Origin: Sulfurovum sp.
Lineage (GTDB): Bacteria; Campylobacterota; Campylobacteria; Campylobacterales; Sulfurovaceae
Length of the DNA stretch: 6,447 nucleotides
Reading direction: 5' to 3'
NCBI GenBank assembly: GCA_020726085.1
Contig: DYTG01000096.1
Location: 1 to 6,447 of the forward strand
In this document: positions 1 to 5,950 of the stretch, one piece after another
Layout of the letters: each line of letters begins with the position of its first letter
How positions within the stretch are numbered: position 1 is the first letter of the stretch
Notes under the pieces: generated by a model
The model's database searches: none
Seen by the model: only the letters and a program-made list of their open reading frames with translations
What the model was told of the DNA's origin: nothing
Translations under genes and position numbers: made by a program

Positions 1-1
1 T

Positions 2-58
2 ATTTACACCCTTACGGGTTTATCTCATGAAATTATTGAGTCGTTAAAAATAGAGTAG
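2..58 (+). CDS. possible C-terminal tail of a gene cut by the window edge
   Basis: Reading from base 2, the plus strand is open for 18 codons and ends in TAG at 56-58; the residues read IYTLTGLSHEIIESLKIE, a plausible soluble C-terminus. If real, the gene converges on the minus-strand membrane protein whose stop lies 15 bases further on. The piece is too short to identify, and another plus-strand frame is also open up to a TAA at 45-47, so the choice of frame is a judgement from amino-acid composition only. Confidence 0.3.
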   Translation: MYTLTGLSHEIIESLKIE

Positions 59-74
59 AAAAACCAAGAGGTTT
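59..74 (-). terminator. weak candidate terminator of the hemL operon
   Basis: Read on the minus strand, AAACC-TCTT-GGTTT forms a 5-bp stem with a 4-base loop, and the 3' arm runs on into a total of five T. It overlaps the stop codon of the last minus-strand gene (73-75). The stem is short and A/T-closed, so it would be a weak intrinsic terminator at best; its placement at the exact end of the operon is the main support. Confidence 0.3.
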
Positions 75-591
75 AGTCAATATATTTTTCAAAGAGACTC
101 AAAGTAACCACCACCACCACAATGGGCAATGTCAATGCAATGAGATAAGGGAAGATGCTCAGCAGATGGTTGCGTTGCAAAAAGACAAATCCTACCACCA
201 TTACGGCATAACTAAGTATTCGATAGGGAGCCAGAGAGGCTCTGGAGTCTTTGAGAGTCTCTACAAAACTTCGTCCTTTGAGTCTGGAACGCTCCTCCTT
301 GACTACTTCGACCAAATCTTTGGGGGGCGACTCTTTTGGGCTTTCCTCTTCACCAAATAGCCCATAGGGGTCTTCGACTTTGTCAATCGCATCACGTTCA
401 TCCATAACCATTTGGTTCATAACACCCTTTTCTACTACGCGTCTGTAACTTCGCATGGAAGCCAGAAGAATAAAAGTGGAGGTAAAGTATCCCAATAGTA
501 CTGAAGCAATGACTTTGGGTTCAAAAAAAAGAACCGTTATCGAAAAGAGTAGAAAAAATCCACTAGCAAGAAAAGCAACCGTACGCTTCAT
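73..591 (-). CDS. four-helix membrane protein of unknown function, third gene of the hemL operon
   Basis: The product is 172 residues and I do not recognise its family. Two hydrophobic segments (about 6-23 and 28-46) are followed by a long, strongly charged loop (about 47-120, rich in E, K, D and R) and two more hydrophobic segments (about 121-138 and 146-166). The even number of helices places both ends on the same side of the inner membrane. No cleavable signal peptide or catalytic motif is visible. The ATG at 589-591 lies 9 bases beyond the stop of the AtpZ-like gene, with a modest purine-rich AGAGATG stretch before it, so the genes are probably co-transcribed. From memory, Campylobacter jejuni also carries two integral membrane protein genes after hemL (Cj0852c, Cj0851c), so the arrangement may be conserved. 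A role with the neighbouring AtpZ-like protein is inference only. Confidence 0.85.
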   Translation of the reverse strand: MKRTVAFLASGFFLLFSITVLFFEPKVIASVLLGYFTSTFILLASMRSYRRVVEKGVMNQMVMDERDAIDKVEDPYGLFGEEESPKESPPKDLVEVVKEERSRLKGRSFVETLKDSRASLAPYRILSYAVMVVGFVFLQRNHLLSIFPYLIALTLPIVVVVVTLSLFEKYID

Positions 592-600
592 GGCACATCT

Positions 601-891
601 CTAATCATCGTCATCTTCTTTGGGCTGTTTGTAGTTTTTGTATTTTGGGTCGTTTGCTAACTCCTCCAAATCTTTTTGCTGTTTTTTATAGACTTTGTAA
701 ACATTCATAAAAGCAGCCCCCACCCCCCAAAAGACCCCTAGCCACAAGAGCCACGGTGAGCCAAAGAGATTTTTTAAACCTATTCCAATACCTACCCCTA
801 TCAAAATAGCCACTACGATTGAGATACCCAAACTTAGATCATTAGCAGCTACGAAGAGCTTTTTAAATTTGGGTTCTTGCTCTTTATCCAT
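601..891 (-). CDS. AtpZ/AtpI-family small membrane protein
   Basis: The 96-residue product has the AtpZ/AtpI layout: a short charged N-terminus, a glycine-rich first helix (about 19-39, with GVGIGIGL), a tight turn with GSPW (44-47), a second helix (about 46-64) containing GVFWGVGAAFMNVYK, and a charged cytoplasmic tail ending in EDDDD. In other bacteria such proteins are encoded next to the F0F1 ATP synthase genes and are linked to c-ring assembly or Mg2+ supply. Here the gene sits behind hemL, away from any atp gene in this window. Its ATG overlaps the end of hemL by 8 bases, and a GAGAGA stretch at 900-905 inside hemL is placed as a ribosome binding site, which suggests coupled translation. 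Family assignment is from helix pattern and glycine spacing, so the exact role in the ATP synthase remains inferred. Confidence 0.75.
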   Translation of the reverse strand: MDKEQEPKFKKLFVAANDLSLGISIVVAILIGVGIGIGLKNLFGSPWLLWLGVFWGVGAAFMNVYKVYKKQQKDLEELANDPKYKNYKQPKEDDDD

Positions 892-2176
892 GGCTAAGTT
901 CTCTCATCGCCTCTTTGGCAGCTTCTATCGCCTCTTCTATCATCGCATCGGTCATAACACTCGAAATAAATCCCGCTTCAAAAGACGAGCACGCCAAATA
1001 AATCCCACGATTGAGCATTTTGTTGTGAAAAGAGGCAAACATTTTGGTATCGTTTTGCAAAGCATCGTCGAAGTTTTGCACAGGCTTATCGCTAAAGAAA
1101 AAACCAAACATACTCCCTCTTGTATCGGTGACAATATTCAATCCTACTTGCGTTCCTGCCTCTTTAAAACCTTGCATCAGTCGCTTTGCTTTTGCATTGA
1201 GCTCGTCATAGAGATTGGGTTGGGCTTTGAGTTTTTGAATCGAAGCCAATCCCGCACTCATAGCGATTGGATTGCCACTAAGCGTTCCTGCTTGATAAAC
1301 CTTGCCCTCAGGCGAGAGGTGTGACATAATCTCTTTGGAGGCCCCAAAAGCACCCACGGGCATTCCTGCACCAATGACTTTGCCCCACGTCACCATATCG
1401 GGTACTACAGCACTTATTCCTTGAGCTCCTTTGAGTGAAGCTCTAAAACCGCTCATTACTTCATCAAAAATAAGCAACGCACCGTGCTTATCGCAAAGTT
1501 CTCTAAGGGCTATCAAAAACTCCTCTTTGGCAGGTACAAGCCCCATGTTTCCAGCAATAGGCTCAATAATGACACACGCAATAGCCTCACTCTCCTCAAA
1601 GCACTTTTGGACGCTCTGGATATCGTTGTATCGTGCTAAAAGGGTGTGTTTGGTAAGATCAGCGGGAACACCTGGGCTACTGGGGCTTCCAAATGTCGTT
1701 GCACCGCTTCCTGCTTGGACAAGTAGGGAGTCGCTATGCCCGTGATAACATCCTGCAAATTTGACAATATCATCCCGCCCCGTTACGCCACGAGCCAAAC
1801 GAATGGCACTCATAACCGCCTCTGTACCGCTGCTTACAAATCGTAATTTATCGACGTTGTCAAACATCTCTACGATTTGCGTTGCCAATTGCGTCTCTAT
1901 CTGCGTAGGCGCACCAAAGCTTAATCCGTATCGCACACTCTCCAAAACGGCGTTTTCAATATCTTTGTCGCAATGTCCAAAGATAAGCGGTCCCCAGCTT
2001 TGCACAAAATCAATGTATCGATTGCCATCTATATCGTAGAGATAAGCCCCCTCGCCTCTAGCAATAAAAGGCGGTGTCCCCTCCACACCACTAAAGGCAC
2101 GCACGGGCGAATCAACGCCTCCTGGAATCACTTGATAGGCTTCATTAAACGCTTCTATACTTTTATCAAATTTCAT
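884..2176 (-). CDS. hemL: glutamate-1-semialdehyde 2,1-aminomutase
   Basis: This PLP enzyme converts glutamate-1-semialdehyde to 5-aminolevulinate, the last step of the C5 route to heme and other tetrapyrroles; it acts in the cytoplasm. The 430-residue length matches the family. Visible motifs are the N-terminal PGGVDSPVRAF (18-28), SSGTEA (115-120) and GCYHGHSD (142-149) for cofactor and substrate binding, DEVMSGFR (238-245, with Asp238 facing the pyridine ring), the PLP lysine Lys266 in WGKVIGAGMPVGAFG, and AGTLSGNP (296-303). The frame is open further upstream to 2260, but I start at 2176: MKFDKS matches the usual start of the family, GGAG lies at 2187-2190, and the extra codons would run through the promoter. 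It is the first gene of a three-gene operon and overlaps the AtpZ-like gene by 8 bases. Confidence 0.97.
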   Translation of the reverse strand: MKFDKSIEAFNEAYQVIPGGVDSPVRAFSGVEGTPPFIARGEGAYLYDIDGNRYIDFVQSWGPLIFGHCDKDIENAVLESVRYGLSFGAPTQIETQLATQIVEMFDNVDKLRFVSSGTEAVMSAIRLARGVTGRDDIVKFAGCYHGHSDSLLVQAGSGATTFGSPSSPGVPADLTKHTLLARYNDIQSVQKCFEESEAIACVIIEPIAGNMGLVPAKEEFLIALRELCDKHGALLIFDEVMSGFRASLKGAQGISAVVPDMVTWGKVIGAGMPVGAFGASKEIMSHLSPEGKVYQAGTLSGNPIAMSAGLASIQKLKAQPNLYDELNAKAKRLMQGFKEAGTQVGLNIVTDTRGSMFGFFFSDKPVQNFDDALQNDTKMFASFHNKMLNRGIYLACSSFEAGFISSVMTDAMIEEAIEAAKEAMRELSHG

Positions 2177-2206
2177 CAATTCTAAGCTCCATAATAAAAT
2201 AGTATC

Positions 2207-2215
2207 ATTGTAGCA
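2207..2215 (-). promoter_or_regulatory. extended -10 promoter for hemL operon
   Basis: On the minus strand the sequence reads TGC-TACAAT, an extended -10 box (TACAAT is the complement of 2207-2212). No good -35 box lies about 17 bases upstream, as is common in Campylobacterota. Transcription would start near 2200, giving a leader of about 24 bases that contains the GGAG at 2187-2190. This position excludes the longer upstream reading of hemL. Confidence 0.55.
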
Positions 2216-2288
2216 AAATTTTTTGTAGGTTTGGTTAGTCTTGAGACTCCACACTACCAATTTAAACGGCTTTAAATTGTATTGTAGC

Positions 2289-2317
2289 TTATTGTTATTA
2301 TCTAAATTTGCTATAAT
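2289..2317 (+). promoter_or_regulatory. promoter of the DUF4149-glycosylase-apaH operon
   Basis: TATAAT at 2312-2317 is a perfect -10 box and is preceded by TGC, making it an extended -10. A poor -35 candidate, TTATTG, lies at 2289-2294 with a 17-base spacer. The expected start point is near 2324, about 20 bases before the ATG at 2345, leaving just enough leader for the AAGGAT ribosome binding site at 2334-2339. Confidence 0.6.
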
Positions 2318-2344
2318 TGCATTTTTTTAATACAAGGATAAACT

Positions 2345-2848
2345 ATGCCCCCTATTTTTAGACACTTTACTATCGGATACATTATTCTATTAGGCTCTCT
2401 TTTGGGGGCTTCGCTCTACGCTGGTGCGGTGGTAGCCCCTACGATTTTTGGTTCGCACATCTATCTAGGCAAAGAGATACTCACCCAGTTTCAAGAGGGG
2501 CAGCTTATGAGTGTAAACTTCTACAAACTGGGCATTTTGGTCGATTTTGCCCTTTTGTCGATATTTTTGTACGAAGGCTACAAATACAAAATGGGAGAAC
2601 GAGACGCTATTACCCTTGTGGCTACCTTTTTGGCTCTTGCTACGGGTGCTTTGTTTGCACACTACTACCTCCCCGATATTATTATGATGCAACACGCAGG
2701 AGAAGCCATGACCCAAACCCAAGAGTTTGTCAATACCCACAAAGGTTCGGAGATCAATTTCAAATTTTTTGCTTTGGCACTCTTTGTTTTGCTTATTAGA
2801 AATCTTCAAAAAGGATTAAAAAGTGCCACCAAAGCTTCACCCCTTTAA
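2345..2848 (+). CDS. DUF4149 (TMEM205-like) membrane protein
   Basis: The 167-residue product has four hydrophobic segments at about 9-31, 59-78, 88-108 and 137-153, fitting DUF4149 proteins, whose biochemical role is unknown. Typical traits are the glycine-rich first helix followed by VVAPTIF (29-35), a small-residue third helix (ALATGALFAHYYLP, 97-110), a polar stretch with His117, and a basic C-terminal tail. ATG at 2345 follows AAGGAT by a good spacing and sits about 20 bases after the predicted transcription start. Its last 26 bases overlap the start of the DNA glycosylase gene in another frame, so the two are probably translated in tandem. Placement in an inner membrane is clear from the sequence; the family name is from overall pattern. 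Confidence 0.8.
   Translation: MPPIFRHFTIGYIILLGSLLGASLYAGAVVAPTIFGSHIYLGKEILTQFQEGQLMSVNFYKLGILVDFALLSIFLYEGYKYKMGERDAITLVATFLALATGALFAHYYLPDIIMMQHAGEAMTQTQEFVNTHKGSEINFKFFALALFVLLIRNLQKGLKSATKASPL
2811..2825 (+). promoter_or_regulatory. ribosome binding site and GTG start of the DNA glycosylase gene
   Basis: AAGGA at 2811-2815 stands 7 bases before GTG at 2823-2825. Both lie inside the end of the DUF4149 gene. No ATG serves the glycosylase frame near this point, and the conserved part of the protein begins soon after, so this site fixes the start as GTG. Confidence 0.7.
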
Positions 2849-3305
2849 ACCTCTGCTCTTTAGCGATACCAAAATCTTAATTTTGGGGAGTTTTCCCAGT
2901 CAAAAATCCTTTGAAGGGGGTTTTTACTACGCCCATCCTCGCAATCAATTTTGGAAGATACTTAGCACCATTACCGCCTATCCTATTCACAACCGTGACC
3001 AAAAGATTTGGCTACTCAAGGAGGCAAAGATTGGTTTGTGGGATATGATAAGCAGTTGCGTTCAAGAAAACTCTCTCGATAGCTCTATCTACGATGAAGA
3101 GGTAAACGACATTGCCTCGCTTGTACAATCCTGTCCTAGCATCGAAACAATCGCTTGCAGTGGCAAAAAATCCTACGAGCTATTTAAAATGCACTTTGAT
3201 TATTTGGGTTTTGAGCCTATCTATCTCCCCTCCCCCTCCGCCACCTATGCAGCGATGAAAATCGAGCAAAAGATAGCTGTTTACAAAGAAAAGTTGGGGC
3301 TATAA
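2823..3305 (+). CDS. DNA-deoxyinosine (hypoxanthine) glycosylase, uracil-DNA glycosylase family 6
   Basis: The 160-residue protein belongs to the uracil-DNA glycosylase superfamily, family 6 (HDG), members of which remove hypoxanthine, the deamination product of adenine, from DNA to start base excision repair. Motif I region: ILGSFPSQKS (20-29) and YYAHPRNQFW (35-44), where Asn41 should be the residue that positions the catalytic water. GLWDMISSC (71-79) with SLDSSI (84-89) is a family hallmark. Motif II is LPSPSATYA (135-143), where many relatives have LPSTSPAN. The start is GTG with a good ribosome binding site, overlapping the DUF4149 gene by 26 bases; apaH follows after one base. Substrate preference cannot be read from the sequence; uracil or mismatch activity is also possible. 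Confidence 0.88.
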   Translation: MPPKLHPFKPLLFSDTKILILGSFPSQKSFEGGFYYAHPRNQFWKILSTITAYPIHNRDQKIWLLKEAKIGLWDMISSCVQENSLDSSIYDEEVNDIASLVQSCPSIETIACSGKKSYELFKMHFDYLGFEPIYLPSPSATYAAMKIEQKIAVYKEKLGL

Positions 3306-3306
3306 G

Positions 3307-4158
3307 ATGGCTATTTGGGCAATTGGAGATATCCACGGATGCTACGATTCCTTTAGGGAGCTACTGGAAAAAATCGCTTTTGATCCCTCCAGCGACACAC
3401 TCTGGCTTGTAGGTGATATTATCAATCGTGGTGAAGATTCACTTAAAACCATGGAGTATGTCTATTCGATTCGCCACAATGTGGTGATGATACTAGGCAA
3501 CCACGATATGTCGCTTATTGGCTCTTATTATAGACTCAAAAAACCCTCAATCTACACCGATACACTGATGCGTAGCCCCAAAATCCATGACTACATTGCG
3601 TGGCTACGGCAGGGAAAATTTTTGCATATTGATTTGAATCATCGTCACGCTATTGCACATGCGGGTATATCGCCTGAGTTTGATTTGGGCATGGCGATTA
3701 ACTACGCCAAAGTTATCGAAACCAAACTCCAAAGTGCCAGTGTCAAAGATTGGCTCACGGAGATGTTTAGTACAAGCATTTACGCCTTCAACCCAAACGC
3801 CAACCAAAGCGATAGAGAAAAATACATCTTAGGGGCTTTTACTCGTATGCGTTTTTGTTACTCCAATGGCAAACTTAATTTCAAACAAAAAGGCAAACCC
3901 AACCCCTTGCTTATCGAACAAAAAGGACTCAAACCGTGGTTTGCGTGTCCCACCCGTCGCACGATTGAGCTTAAAATCATCCTTGGTCACTGGTCCACTC
4001 TAGGCTACTACGACGATGGCAATGTGGTATCCCTCGATACAGGATGCGTTTGGGGTGGAAGTCTTAGTGCTTATCGTGTAGATTCTGTGCGTCATGAGAT
4101 TGTATGGGTCAAATGCAAAGGCAACCTCGACCCCTTGTCGGATGAGATGGAGCAGTAG
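3307..4158 (+). CDS. apaH: bis(5'-nucleosyl)-tetraphosphatase, symmetrical (ApaH)
   Basis: ApaH splits diadenosine tetraphosphate into two ADP and, in Escherichia coli, also removes Np4-type caps from RNA. At 283 residues it equals the usual length. The metallophosphoesterase motifs are in order: GDIHG (7-11), GDIINRG (36-42, aligning with the usual GDLVNRGP), GNHD (64-67), AHAG (117-120), GHW (227-229), plus the ApaH-type FTRMRFC (178-184) and DTGCVWGG (244-251), which separate it from the related PrpE and Ser/Thr phosphatases. Second motif lacks the common proline after RG (Glu43 instead). The ATG is one base after the glycosylase stop, with TTGGGG (3294-3299) as a weak ribosome site, so translation is likely coupled. 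It is the last gene of the operon, followed by a hairpin. Confidence 0.94.
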   Translation: MAIWAIGDIHGCYDSFRELLEKIAFDPSSDTLWLVGDIINRGEDSLKTMEYVYSIRHNVVMILGNHDMSLIGSYYRLKKPSIYTDTLMRSPKIHDYIAWLRQGKFLHIDLNHRHAIAHAGISPEFDLGMAINYAKVIETKLQSASVKDWLTEMFSTSIYAFNPNANQSDREKYILGAFTRMRFCYSNGKLNFKQKGKPNPLLIEQKGLKPWFACPTRRTIELKIILGHWSTLGYYDDGNVVSLDTGCVWGGSLSAYRVDSVRHEIVWVKCKGNLDPLSDEMEQ

Positions 4159-4167
4159 TTTTGGAGA

Positions 4168-4207
4168 TTTTCTCGTTCCGTCTTAGGAAAGAGACGGAAC
4201 AAGAAAG
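4168..4207 (+). terminator. strong hairpin after apaH, possible operon end
   Basis: A perfect 9-bp stem, GTTCCGTCT (4175-4183) with AGACGGAAC (4192-4200), encloses an 8-base loop. After one C-A mismatch the pairing continues for five more base pairs and a wobble, to 4168 and 4207. It begins 10 bases after the apaH stop. No T-run follows on either strand, so it is not a textbook intrinsic terminator; it could end or protect the 3' end of the transcript in another way. Confidence 0.5.
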
Positions 4208-4214
4208 GAATAGA

Positions 4215-4287
4215 CACAAGTCGCAAAATCTTCTTCTTTATACACACAGGGGTGGTATTGGGTACAATTAATATTATTGGACTTGTG
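4215..4287. repeat. spaced inverted repeat in the apaH-lpxC gap
   Basis: CACAAGTC (4215-4222) and its exact complement GACTTGTG (4280-4287) are 57 bases apart. Between them lies a possible but isolated TACAAT box (4263-4268). Eight-base matches can occur by chance, so this may be nothing. I see no gene or tRNA in this part of the gap. Confidence 0.2.
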
Positions 4288-4298
4288 GGGTAGTTTTA

Positions 4299-4363
4299 GT
4301 TAATTTATGGTAAACTATTTGTTAATTTTTTTATAATAATGATTAATAAACTTAGGGTAAACT
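4299..4363 (+). repeat. short direct repeats around the lpxC promoter
   Basis: GTTAATTT occurs at 4299-4306 and 4321-4328, exactly 22 bases (about two helix turns) apart, and the complement ATTAAC recurs at 4367-4372. GGTAAACT occurs at 4309-4316 and 4356-4363, one copy about where a -35 box would sit and the other just after the predicted start of transcription. The region is very A/T-rich, which makes chance matches likelier, but the GGTAAACT pair is less easily explained that way. A regulator binding site is possible. Confidence 0.35.
4332..4337 (+). promoter_or_regulatory. probable -10 box of the lpxC operon
   Basis: TATAAT at 4332-4337 follows a run of T (4325-4332) and has no clear -35 box, the pattern typical of Campylobacterota sigma-70 promoters. 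Transcription would start near 4344, leaving a leader of about 50 bases before the ATG at 4397, which is preceded by AAGGAA at 4387-4392. Confidence 0.5.
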
Positions 4364-4396
4364 GCTATTAACTATTACCTTTATCTAAGGAAATCA

Positions 4397-5281
4397 ATGA
4401 ACCAAAGAACCATTAAGCGACCCGTTGAGGTAGTCGGGATTGGATTGCACAAGGGCGAACCGATTCGGATGCGATTAGAACCTTTTGAGGTTGATGGCGG
4501 AATTGTTTTTTATCGTGATGATTTAGTCACCACCATTCCCCTTTCACCCCAAAGCGTGATTGATACCAAAATGGCAACCGTTATTGGCAAAAATAGTGCC
4601 TCTATCTCCACCATCGAACACTTTTTATCCTCTCTTTACGCCTACGGTATCGACAATTTACGCATCATCATCAATGGCAACGAAATGCCTGTAATGGATG
4701 GCTCTGCTATTGGTTTTTGTCTTTTGCTGGATGAAGCGGGTATTGCTTTGCAAGATGCACCCAAAAAGATTATAGAGATCAAAAAAGAGATTAGAGTAGA
4801 GGAAGGCGACAAATTTGTATCACTCAGACCCAGCACCAAAGCCTCTTTTGATTTTACGATAGATTTCGCCCACCCCGTCATTGGCAAACAATCTTTTGAT
4901 TTTGATTTTAGCACTCAAACTTTTGTCGATGAGATAGCGCGCGCTAGAACCTTTGGATTTCTCAAAGATATTCACACTCTCCAAAGCAATAATCTAGCCT
5001 TGGGAGTGAGCCTCAACAACGCTATAGGGCTTGATGAACACCGTGTACTCAATCCTGAAGGTTTACGATTTGACAATGAGTTTGTACGCCACAAAATTCT
5101 TGATGCTATGGGTGATATGATGGTGATGGGGCATACCATACTAGGGAGCTACAGCTCTTTTGCGGGTAGTCACAAACTCAATCATCTTCTCACCAAAGAG
5201 CTGCTCAAAAATCCCCAAAACTACAAAATAGTAGCCGTTGATAAAGTCAAAAGTAGAGTTCTTGCCAAAAGTTTCGCCTAA
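4397..5281 (+). CDS. lpxC: UDP-3-O-acyl-N-acetylglucosamine deacetylase
   Basis: LpxC is the zinc-dependent deacetylase that carries out the committed step of lipid A synthesis in the cytoplasm, so the organism makes lipopolysaccharide or lipooligosaccharide. The 294 residues match the family. Zinc ligands are visible: His75 in STIEHFLSSL, His232 and Asp236 in RHKILDAMGD; Glu74 is the general base, Asp240 and His259 (in AGSHKLN) complete the active site. GIGLHKG (14-20), MPVMDGSA (97-104) and ARTFGF (183-188) are further hallmarks. A strong AAGGAA site lies 5 bases before the ATG. The tail overlaps the earliest start of the TsaB-like gene. From memory, lpxC followed by such a gene is the usual Campylobacterota order. 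Confidence 0.97.
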   Translation: MNQRTIKRPVEVVGIGLHKGEPIRMRLEPFEVDGGIVFYRDDLVTTIPLSPQSVIDTKMATVIGKNSASISTIEHFLSSLYAYGIDNLRIIINGNEMPVMDGSAIGFCLLLDEAGIALQDAPKKIIEIKKEIRVEEGDKFVSLRPSTKASFDFTIDFAHPVIGKQSFDFDFSTQTFVDEIARARTFGFLKDIHTLQSNNLALGVSLNNAIGLDEHRVLNPEGLRFDNEFVRHKILDAMGDMMVMGHTILGSYSSFAGSHKLNHLLTKELLKNPQNYKIVAVDKVKSRVLAKSFA

Positions 5282-5726
5282 TTACGCTTTGGTGATACTC
5301 TCGATTGCTACGCCGTTGCAATTGGGTGTTTATTGCGATGATAGATTGCAAGAGAGTATCGTAAGTGAGCAAAAAACCTCTGAGGTATTAGCCTCACTGA
5401 TTATTGAACTTCTGGAACGATACCCCATCCAACAAATCCTCTATATCCACGGACCAGGTAGCTTTATGGCGATAAAACTCACCTACATCATACTCAAAAC
5501 GATTGAAATTGTGCGTGGTGTTGAGTTTGTGGGCGTCGATGCCTTTGCTTTTAATGGCAATAGACCCATCAAAGCATTGGGCAATCTCTATTTTGTCAAA
5601 GCAGGGGAGGAGATACTCACCCAAAAATTTGAACAAACACTCGAACAAATCTTTGAATTGCCCCAAAGCATTTCGCATCTACACCCTTGCGACAACAAAC
5701 CTCTCTACATTATCCCAGCCGCCTAA
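5238..5726 (+). CDS. tsaB: short, divergent TsaB-like protein (tRNA t6A synthesis partner)
   Basis: TsaB is the inactive partner of TsaD in making N6-threonylcarbamoyladenosine on tRNAs that read ANN codons. Here VILSIATPLQLGVY (19-32) matches the opening strands of the actin-like fold, IHGPGSF (70-76) the GPGSFTGLR signature, and RPIKALGNLYFVK (109-121) the later DAR.GEVY strand. The signature is altered: GPGSFMAIK instead of GPGSFTGLR. The protein is at most 162 residues, against about 220-230 in E. coli, so most of the second half is missing; there is no sign of a frameshift. The start is unsure: TTG at 5238 (44-base overlap with lpxC), TTG at 5262, or TTG/GTG at 5289/5292, just after the lpxC stop; none has a good ribosome binding site, and the last option best matches the family N-terminus (about 144 residues). 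Family assignment rests on motifs plus the position after lpxC. Confidence 0.7.
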   Translation: MIKSKVEFLPKVSPNYALVILSIATPLQLGVYCDDRLQESIVSEQKTSEVLASLIIELLERYPIQQILYIHGPGSFMAIKLTYIILKTIEIVRGVEFVGVDAFAFNGNRPIKALGNLYFVKAGEEILTQKFEQTLEQIFELPQSISHLHPCDNKPLYIIPAA

Positions 5727-5739
5727 AAGGAAAAAAGTG
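5727..5739 (+). promoter_or_regulatory. ribosome binding site and GTG start of the YwbE-family gene
   Basis: AAGGA at 5727-5731 lies 5 bases before GTG at 5737-5739, straight after the tsaB stop codon (5724-5726). The frame stays open upstream to an ATG at 5503, but that part lies inside tsaB, has no family similarity and is unneeded, so this site sets the true start. Confidence 0.75.
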
Positions 5740-5925
5740 CATACCAAACGCTCCAATATCAAATCGGGTTGTCAAGTCCATATCGTCCTCAAAAGTGACC
5801 AACGAAGCGGAAACCTCACCTACGGCATTGTCCGTGATATTTTGACAAACTCCCCCACTCACCCCCACGGCATCAAAGTACGTCTCATAGACGGCAACGT
5901 AGGAAGAGTCAAAGAGATTTTATGA
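5737..5925 (+). CDS. YwbE family protein (DUF2196)
   Basis: The 62-residue product is almost wholly family signature: KRSNIKSGCQVHIVLK (4-19), DQRSGNLTYGIV (21-32), ILTNSPTHPHGIKVRL (35-50) and GNVGRVKEI (53-61). This matches the YwbE/DUF2196 family of about 60-70 residues, whose function is unknown to me. The strand-rich pattern with many glycines suggests a small beta-barrel of the SH3/KOW sort, which might bind RNA, but that is inference. The GTG start has a good ribosome binding site 10 bases after tsaB, so it belongs to the lpxC transcript. Because an unused upstream stretch of this frame reaches back into tsaB, a naive gene call would make it 140 residues; I reject that. Confidence 0.88.
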   Translation: MHTKRSNIKSGCQVHIVLKSDQRSGNLTYGIVRDILTNSPTHPHGIKVRLIDGNVGRVKEIL

Positions 5926-5950
5926 AATTCTTTGAAAAGGAGATTTTAAG

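Noticed and set aside
869..1324. 151-codon plus-strand reading frame opposite hemL
   Set aside because: It lies fully opposite hemL and the start of the AtpZ-like gene, and its product is arginine/histidine/serine-rich with no recognisable domain: a shadow of the real genes.
2177..2260. 28-codon upstream extension of hemL
   Set aside because: It runs through the extended -10 box and ribosome binding site, has no similarity to the family N-terminus, and the protein from 2176 already has the standard length.
2465..2809. 114-codon minus-strand frame opposite the DUF4149 gene
   Set aside because: It is opposite a convincing membrane protein gene, lacks a ribosome binding site and has no domain-like composition.
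4307..4336. Nine-residue hydrophobic frame (MVNYLLIFL) upstream of lpxC
   Set aside because: It has no ribosome binding site and would lie upstream of the predicted transcription start.
4159..4396. Possible tRNA, small RNA or hidden gene in the apaH-lpxC gap
   Set aside because: No cloverleaf, no reading frame with a ribosome binding site and no promoter-terminator pair could be found on either strand; only the hairpin, repeats and lpxC promoter are supported.
5503..5736. 78-codon upstream extension of the YwbE-family gene
   Set aside because: This stretch is an out-of-frame reading of tsaB; the family protein begins at GTG 5737 with its own ribosome binding site.
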